64,000 nt of DNA, from positions 1 to 64,000 of the forward strand of contig CAYPTY010000010.1 in NCBI GenBank assembly GCA_964413935.1, given 5' to 3'. Positions 59,589 through 64,000 of the stretch are shown in pieces. The position numbers were made by a program, and so were the translations under genes. This DNA is from CAYPTY01 sp964413935. GTDB lineage: Bacteria; Bacteroidota; Rhodothermia; Balneolales; Balneolaceae. The notes under the pieces were generated by a model. That model did not search any database and was not told the origin of the DNA. It saw only the letters and a program-made list of their open reading frames with translations. Each line of letters starts with the position of its first letter. Position 1 is the stretch's first letter.

Positions 59589-61306
59589 AGTTTACGCATC
59601 ACGATCATGGTGATATCATCGTACTGAATGTGGTCAGCAAATGCGTTGATTTCATCTATGATGACTTCCATGAGTTCTTCTGAGGGGAGATCCCTGTTTT
59701 TTATAATGCATTCGGCCAGCCTTTCTTCCCCGAACTCTTCACTTTGATCCGGACTCATTGCCTCAGTAACACCGTCCGTAAACATGACCAGCAAATCCCC
59801 TGAATTCAGTTCGATGTTACATTCGTCATAGGGCATCATACTGGAAACAGCACCCAGGATAACTCCACCTGCATCCAGAGTTTCAGGTTCTGTGCTCCCT
59901 TTTCTGAGCAGAAATGGCGGGTTGTGGCCTGCATTTACGAAATTGAATTGATCACCCGCGGTATTCAGCTTTCCCCAGAAAAAAGTGATGAACTTATCCG
60001 AAGGTGTATTATGAAAGATTATATCATTAATTCTCGATGTGGCCTCACTTAACGTGATATCCAGTGGAGTTAGCGCATGCAACATAGACTGAAGATTAGC
60101 CATCAGTAGAGAGGCGGGAATTCCTTTTCCGGTTACATCCGCTATGGCCATGAGGTGTCCATCGTCAGGAGTAGTGATTACATCATAATAGTCACCCCCG
60201 ACTTGCCTTGAAGAAACATTATTTGCGGCAACATCATAGCCCGGTATATCCGGAATTGGTGTTGGCAATAATCCTTCCTGAATGGTTTTGGCAATATTCA
60301 GCTCTTCCTCTATCCGTTCTTTTTCAATGCGTTCTTCCAGTAACAGGGTTTTTTGTATGCTGAGGAGGGCTAGGTTGCCAAGCGATTGCAAAAAATTGAT
60401 TTCAGAATCACCATATGGTTCTTCATTGGCTCTGGGTCCAACCCCGAATACCGCGGTCCGCTGATTCTGGAATTCAAGAGCGATAATCAGGCGGATGTCA
60501 TTTTTTTTCAAAAACGGAATGGCCTCCCTGAGTTCATCATCTACAAATACCACATCCTTTTCCAGTTCAAAGATGGCTTCGATTTCTTCTGAAAAAGGGG
60601 TTTCCTTTATGCCGCTCATTGATATAGTGCTTTTCACATGATTATCATCGAGCAGGAAAAAAAATGTTCGGATCAGCATTTGCCCAAGCATCGCGAATTT
60701 GAAGGAACGGGCAATCTCATCGATATCCACCATCAGATTAAAATCATTGCTCATTTCGAGCAGGGTATTGAGGTCATGCACCTTGCGGTCCAGGCGGCGG
60801 TTAATGACCTGCAACTCCTTAAACATACGGGAGTTGGCTATGGCAACGGATGAAATAATGGAAAGGCTTTCCGTGAATTCTGATTCCGTTTGAGTCAGCT
60901 CCTGCTGATTCAGTTTATCACCCAGATAGAGAAAACCCAAATGGTAGTTACTGGTCCGCAGATTGAACAGCATGCCTTGATCGGTTTCCTTCCAGTTTTC
61001 ATTCCCGGTGATTTCAACTTCACTGAGCGGGCAGCTTGTGAGGTGCAAAACATCGCTTTTAATCTTTAGCTCAACTTCTTCATTTTCCTTTGGAACGTCT
61101 CTTCCTCTGGATCGAATGATTTTATACTTCGAACTGACGGGATCACTAAGCAGGATAAGTCCTTTACTGATCAGGAGCTTACCCATGGTGATGAGCAGCA
61201 GGTTGTTAAGCACAAAGTCGGGATCATGAGACTCAATCAGCAGACGGCTGGTCTCGAGCAAGGTTCTCAACTCAAATCGATTTTGTCGTTCTTCCACTGT
61301 GGACAT
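59585..61306 (-). CDS. SpoIIE-type PP2C phosphatase with GAF-like sensor domains
   Basis: 573 residues. Residues 1-330 look like two GAF-like sensor domains joined by a coiled coil (about 150-180 and 325-345). The phosphatase domain (about 350-573) shows VGGDYYDV, ADVTGKGIPASLLMA, NAGHNPP, LVMFTDGVTEA and DDITMIVM, the metal-binding motifs of the SpoIIE/RsbU PP2C family. It would dephosphorylate the STAS protein encoded two genes upstream, on receipt of an unknown signal. It lies 10 bases after the kinase gene on the same strand. Confidence 0.92.
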   Translation of the reverse strand: MSTVEERQNRFELRTLLETSRLLIESHDPDFVLNNLLLITMGKLLISKGLILLSDPVSSKYKIIRSRGRDVPKENEEVELKIKSDVLHLTSCPLSEVEITGNENWKETDQGMLFNLRTSNYHLGFLYLGDKLNQQELTQTESEFTESLSIISSVAIANSRMFKELQVINRRLDRKVHDLNTLLEMSNDFNLMVDIDEIARSFKFAMLGQMLIRTFFFLLDDNHVKSTISMSGIKETPFSEEIEAIFELEKDVVFVDDELREAIPFLKKNDIRLIIALEFQNQRTAVFGVGPRANEEPYGDSEINFLQSLGNLALLSIQKTLLLEERIEKERIEEELNIAKTIQEGLLPTPIPDIPGYDVAANNVSSRQVGGDYYDVITTPDDGHLMAIADVTGKGIPASLLMANLQSMLHALTPLDITLSEATSRINDIIFHNTPSDKFITFFWGKLNTAGDQFNFVNAGHNPPFLLRKGSTEPETLDAGGVILGAVSSMMPYDECNIELNSGDLLVMFTDGVTEAMSPDQSEEFGEERLAECIIKNRDLPSEELMEVIIDEINAFADHIQYDDITMIVMRKL

Positions 61307-61316
61307 AGCGTCCGGA

Positions 61317-61745
61317 TTATCCCCTAAAGGTTTTCACCATTTTTATTTCATTAAATGCTCCCTTGCGCCCATAATGAACCTGATCCATCAGCTTTCGGAT
61401 CAGATAAACACCCATTCCGCCTCTCTTCTTTTGTTTGATCTGGGTTTCAACATCAGGTTCGTGGTACTTGGTAACATCGAAACTCTCACCCTGATCAATG
61501 AGAGAGACCCAAAACTTATTTTTATCGGAACCCAGTTCGATTTTCACTGGCTTGCTGCCGTTTTCCTTATAGGCATGTTTGATGATATTGGTGTAAGCCT
61601 CATCAACGGCCAGTCTGATTTCAGAAATTTCTTTGGGACTAAAACCGCATTTAGCAGCATGTTCGGCAACAAAATCACGTACTTCCGCCAGATGGGCTGT
61701 TGAGGCCTCAACATGAAGAGAGTAGGTATTTAGTTTGCCGTTCAA
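61317..61745 (-). CDS. RsbW-like anti-sigma/serine kinase
   Basis: 142 residues of the GHKL ATPase fold. The N box is in EIRLAVDEAYTNIIKHAY, partly quoted, near 41-58; the G1 segment is IDQGESFD near 88; the G2 segment is KRGGMGVYLIRKLMD near 109. This is the arrangement of RsbW/SpoIIAB kinases, which phosphorylate a STAS antagonist and hold a target. It lies 9 bases downstream of the STAS gene. The target in this organism is not visible; no sigma gene is adjacent. Confidence 0.92.
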   Translation of the reverse strand: MNGKLNTYSLHVEASTAHLAEVRDFVAEHAAKCGFSPKEISEIRLAVDEAYTNIIKHAYKENGSKPVKIELGSDKNKFWVSLIDQGESFDVTKYHEPDVETQIKQKKRGGMGVYLIRKLMDQVHYGRKGAFNEIKMVKTFRG

Positions 61746-61754
61746 GATGGTGTT

Positions 61755-62105
61755 TTAGTTATTAGAGAAACTTTGAATGGCTTCGTTCTCATCCTCAAGG
61801 ATATCGTAGAGGGTTGGGAAACCCAGCAGGTCGAAGACATTATAAACCCTTTCATTCATGTTGGTGAGTTTGATGTCACCGCCAAGACTGCGAACATCTT
61901 CGATATAGGCCATAAATACACCTAAGCCGGCGCTGGCGATATAATCCAGTGACCTGCAGTTTACGATGATGTTATATTTATTCTGATCTATGAGCGATTT
62001 AAGGGAGTTCTCCAGCCGGGATGCGGTGTGTGCATCCAGCTCGCCACTTATATCCAGCACGCTAATGGTCTCCACGTCACGCAGAGTTATGCTAAAGTTT
62101 TTCAT
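61755..62105 (-). CDS. STAS-domain anti-sigma antagonist
   Basis: 116 residues, one STAS domain. The likely phosphorylation site is the Ser in YIASAGLGVFM near residue 58, in the place of the canonical DSSGLG serine. When unphosphorylated such proteins bind the RsbW-like kinase and free its target. It is first of three genes on the minus strand (antagonist, kinase, phosphatase), a complete partner-switching set. A palindrome lies 25 to 45 bases upstream of its start. Confidence 0.93.
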   Translation of the reverse strand: MKNFSITLRDVETISVLDISGELDAHTASRLENSLKSLIDQNKYNIIVNCRSLDYIASAGLGVFMAYIEDVRSLGGDIKLTNMNERVYNVFDLLGFPTLYDILEDENEAIQSFSNN

Positions 62106-62129
62106 GCTAGGGAGAATTTGAAATTAGGT

Positions 62130-62150
62130 ACAGGTTTATGAATAACCTGT
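62130..62150. promoter_or_regulatory. Palindrome ACAGGTT-N7-AACCTGT ahead of the STAS operon
   Basis: Perfect 7-base arms, with partial symmetry in the 7-base middle. It lies 25 to 45 bases before the STAS start, as an operator would. No T-run follows, so it does not look like a terminator. Confidence 0.5.
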
Positions 62151-62226
62151 CTATGATAAAGTTATCAGTGGAATATAGAAAAATAAATCGCCGAAGGGGG
62201 TTACGGAGGTGGGCAGAAAAGGATTC

Positions 62227-62265
62227 AAAAAAATAGGGCATCACAAAATTCAGTTGTAATGCCCT
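62227..62265 (-). terminator. Rho-independent terminator of the SPOR lipoprotein gene
   Basis: AGGGCAT (62235-62241) pairs with ATGCCCT (62259-62265), extended inward by TACAAC/TTGTGA-type pairing. On the minus strand it is followed by A then T7. It lies about 85 bases past the stop of the gene ending at 62351. Confidence 0.85.
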
Positions 62266-62350
62266 GACTATTCATCAAGAGAGACGCTACTTGAGCGCAT
62301 CTAAAATGTGTTAAATCATTGGCAGATAAGCAAATAGTAATTAATTTGCT

Positions 62351-62866
62351 TTATCGCTGCACCTTGGAAGTCCAGAAGGGAGTTCCGAACTCGCTGTTCA
62401 GCTGTTGCCCGAGTGCTTCAGCATCTTCTTTTGATGCTAGGAAACCAATCCGGACTCTGAACCAGACATCGCCGGTTTCTTCATTTCCTACTCTTATGGT
62501 GTAGGCGTTTTCATATCCGCGGCCGGCCCATTCTTTTGCAAAACGATCGGCTTTTTCTTCACTTCTCCAGGCACCGACCTGAACTACGTATTCACCGTTT
62601 TCATCAAACATGACATCTCCGTAAGATCGCATGCCCGAATCCTCTTCATTATCAACGCTATTTTCATTTTCCATACCCCCATTTGCAGCATCAATACTGT
62701 CTTGTCTGGCTTTCATTAGGCGATCAATTTCTGCCTGTTGTACAGCCCGAAGTGAATCCAGACGGGCTTTTTCGCGAGCCATGCGTTCTTTTTCAGACTC
62801 CCCGCATGCCTGAAACAGACCAAGTATGATCAGGCCAAGAATCGTATACAATCCTATATTTTTCAT
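62351..62866 (-). CDS. SPOR-domain lipoprotein
   Basis: 171 residues. A lipoprotein signal ends LFQAC (Cys21), a charged R/E/A/D-rich helical segment covers about 27-65, and a SPOR-type domain occupies about 87-168 (YVVQVGAWRSEEKADRFAKEW near 89, partly quoted, and VRIGFLASKEDAEALGQQL, partly quoted). SPOR domains bind peptidoglycan stripped of stem peptides, at division sites. The protein is likely outer-membrane attached and facing the periplasm. Confidence 0.9.
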   Translation of the reverse strand: MKNIGLYTILGLIILGLFQACGESEKERMAREKARLDSLRAVQQAEIDRLMKARQDSIDAANGGMENENSVDNEEDSGMRSYGDVMFDENGEYVVQVGAWRSEEKADRFAKEWAGRGYENAYTIRVGNEETGDVWFRVRIGFLASKEDAEALGQQLNSEFGTPFWTSKVQR

Positions 62867-62974
62867 GATATCAGTTATTTAGCGTGTCCTGTAAATGAAA
62901 TTTATCTAAACCTTTATAACATAATGTATTGGCGTCACTTAAACAATTTTAGGAATGATCTGAACACAGAATTA

Positions 62975-62993
62975 CTTAAGTTATTTAGACTTA
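62975..62993. promoter_or_regulatory. Palindrome TTAAGT-N7-ACTTAA ahead of the ABC gene
   Basis: Perfect 6-base arms around TATTTAG, about 36 bases before the ATG at 63029. It may be an operator, perhaps metal-related given the gene, but it does not match a Fur box closely. Confidence 0.35.
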
Positions 62994-63028
62994 ATACAAA
63001 CAAGATGTTGACGGCCTGACTCTCTCCC

Positions 63029-64000
63029 ATGAAAGCCCTTCTGAAAGTAGAAGATCTATCCAAATCGTTTGAGCAAAACCTGCCCGTGGTTAACGGAGTC
63101 GGTTTTGAGGTATATGAAAATGAGATATTTGCACTGCTTGGCCCCAGCGGTTGTGGTAAAACTACAACCTTGAGATTGATAGCCGGCTTCGAGAAACCGG
63201 ATAGCGGTGAGATCAGTTTGATGGAAGAGAAAATCGCAGCCCACGCATTTCATAAAGATCCCAAGGACAGGGGAATCGGTTTTGTTTTTCAGGATTTCGC
63301 ATTATTTCCGCATATGACCGTTCTGGAAAATGTGGCATTCGGACTTCGTGAAGTTGAAAGAAAAAAAAGACCTGTGTATGCAGAGGAGGTTCTTTGCAGA
63401 ACCGGGATGGAGAAATATAAAAACCGAACACCGGATGAACTTTCCGGAGGTCAGCAGCAACGCGTTGCCCTGGCAAGGGCCCTTGCGCCACGGCCAAAGC
63501 TTGTTTTAATGGATGAACCATTTTCCAATCTGGATGCGATGCTGCGCGTGAATACCCGAAAAGAAGTTCGGGCAATTCTGAAAAAATCTAACATGAGCGC
63601 CATCCTGGTTACGCATGATCAGGAAGAAGCCCTCTCATTTGCGGATAGAATAGCCGTTATGAATAACGGCATCATCGAACAGGTGGGGACACCGGAGGAA
63701 GTATATTATAATCCAAAAACCCAGTTTGTAGCTCAGTTTCTCGGGAGAACAAATTTATTTCGTGCCTTCGGTGATGGAAGCAAACAGGTTGAAACCCTAT
63801 TTGGCAAGGTTGTACTGAACCGGGAGGCTGAAGGACTGGTACTATGTTCGATCCGCCCTGAGCATCTGAGTATGGAAGCTTGCAAAGGGGATGAAGAAGA
63901 TGCGGGCATCATCATCGGGCGAGAGTTTAAGGGACACGATATCAGTTACCATGTGTTATTTAAGGGAGATAAATACATTATACATACCGATAACCGGGTT
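63029..64000 (+). CDS. ABC transporter ATP-binding protein, Fe3+ type (cut by window end)
   Basis: 324 residues are visible and the frame is open to the window end, so no stop is seen. Start at ATG 63029. The ATPase motifs are complete: Walker A GPSGCGKTT near 38, the Q-loop VFQDFALFPH near 86, signature LSGGQQQR near 138, Walker B LVLMDEPFSNLDA near 156, and switch His in LVTHDQEE near 192. A TOBE-like segment follows (CSIRPEHLS near 273). The layout is that of the FbpC/PotA-type importer ATPases for iron(III) or polyamines. The permease and binding protein would lie beyond the edge. Confidence 0.9.
   Translation, partial: MKALLKVEDLSKSFEQNLPVVNGVGFEVYENEIFALLGPSGCGKTTTLRLIAGFEKPDSGEISLMEEKIAAHAFHKDPKDRGIGFVFQDFALFPHMTVLENVAFGLREVERKKRPVYAEEVLCRTGMEKYKNRTPDELSGGQQQRVALARALAPRPKLVLMDEPFSNLDAMLRVNTRKEVRAILKKSNMSAILVTHDQEEALSFADRIAVMNNGIIEQVGTPEEVYYNPKTQFVAQFLGRTNLFRAFGDGSKQVETLFGKVVLNREAEGLVLCSIRPEHLSMEACKGDEEDAGIIIGREFKGHDISYHVLFKGDKYIIHTDNRV

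Noticed and set aside
1..64000. tRNA, rRNA or prophage genes.
   Set aside because: I saw no cloverleaf, no conserved rRNA stretches and no integrase or phage structural gene; a tRNA scan would settle it.

Overview
The window is a chromosomal segment of a Gram-negative bacterium of the Bacteroidota/Balneolota (FCB) type. Evidence for this: a TonB receptor with an N-terminal carboxypeptidase-regulatory-like domain, Bat (aerotolerance) proteins, bacillithiol synthesis (BshA), a DUF4293 protein, the paired TIGR03546/TIGR03545 proteins, few clear Shine-Dalgarno sequences, many short overlaps between genes, and several candidate promoters of the TTTG / TAnnTTTG type. Balneolaceae is my best guess. 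That placement is an inference from protein character only. No rRNA, tRNA, CRISPR, phage or transposase gene was seen.

Layout. 1-3000: TraB/GumN-like protein, an ECF sigma factor overlapping a small membrane protein, and secG, with a repeated intergenic cassette (8-bp tandem repeats, a long inverted repeat and near-identical terminators). 3052-7287: MscS channel, an SRAP-like protein lacking its catalytic residues, a CPBP protease, and a DEAD-box-like protein whose helicase motifs are eroded but which carries an RGG/SR-rich tail. 7385-15259: alpha-oxoamine synthase, aldo/keto reductase, LVIVD lipoprotein, the TIGR03546/TIGR03545 pair, and an MhqD/MhqO-like hydrolase-dioxygenase pair. 15370-21499: DUF6265-like protein, Ste24-type protease and a cystathionine gamma-lyase-like enzyme in a coupled run, then a two-lipoyl E2 acyltransferase and panC-panD. 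21605-25741: a HlyD / MacB-like permease / TolC export operon without its own ATPase. 25750-31579 (minus strand): dipeptidase, BatE, BatD, two BatC-like TPR proteins and YebC. 31745-36367: bshA, sucC, a gmhB-like phosphatase, pyrR-pyrB.

36368-46199 is a surface-polysaccharide locus: methyltransferase, three glycosyltransferases, flippase, Wzz-like protein, polymerase/ligase and SLBB-type export protein. Gene orientation is mixed, and the middle is visibly richer in A+T than its surroundings, which suggests exchange. 46276-55475 holds two EamA transporters, a TetR-regulated TolC/RND tripartite pump with two candidate TetR operators, and a DUF4293 protein. 55476-62105 holds a TonB receptor, an MltF-like lytic transglycosylase and a three-gene partner-switching module (SpoIIE-type phosphatase, RsbW-like kinase, STAS antagonist). 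The window ends with a SPOR lipoprotein and an Fe3+-type ABC ATPase that runs off the right edge.

Most of the content is ordinary housekeeping and envelope biology. The parts most worth a second look are the two proteins that keep a fold but appear to have lost their active sites (SRAP-like at 3956-4606, DEAD-box-like at 5764-7287), the repeated terminator cassette, the TetR operator pair, the divided BatC-like locus, and the palindrome ahead of the partner-switching operon.
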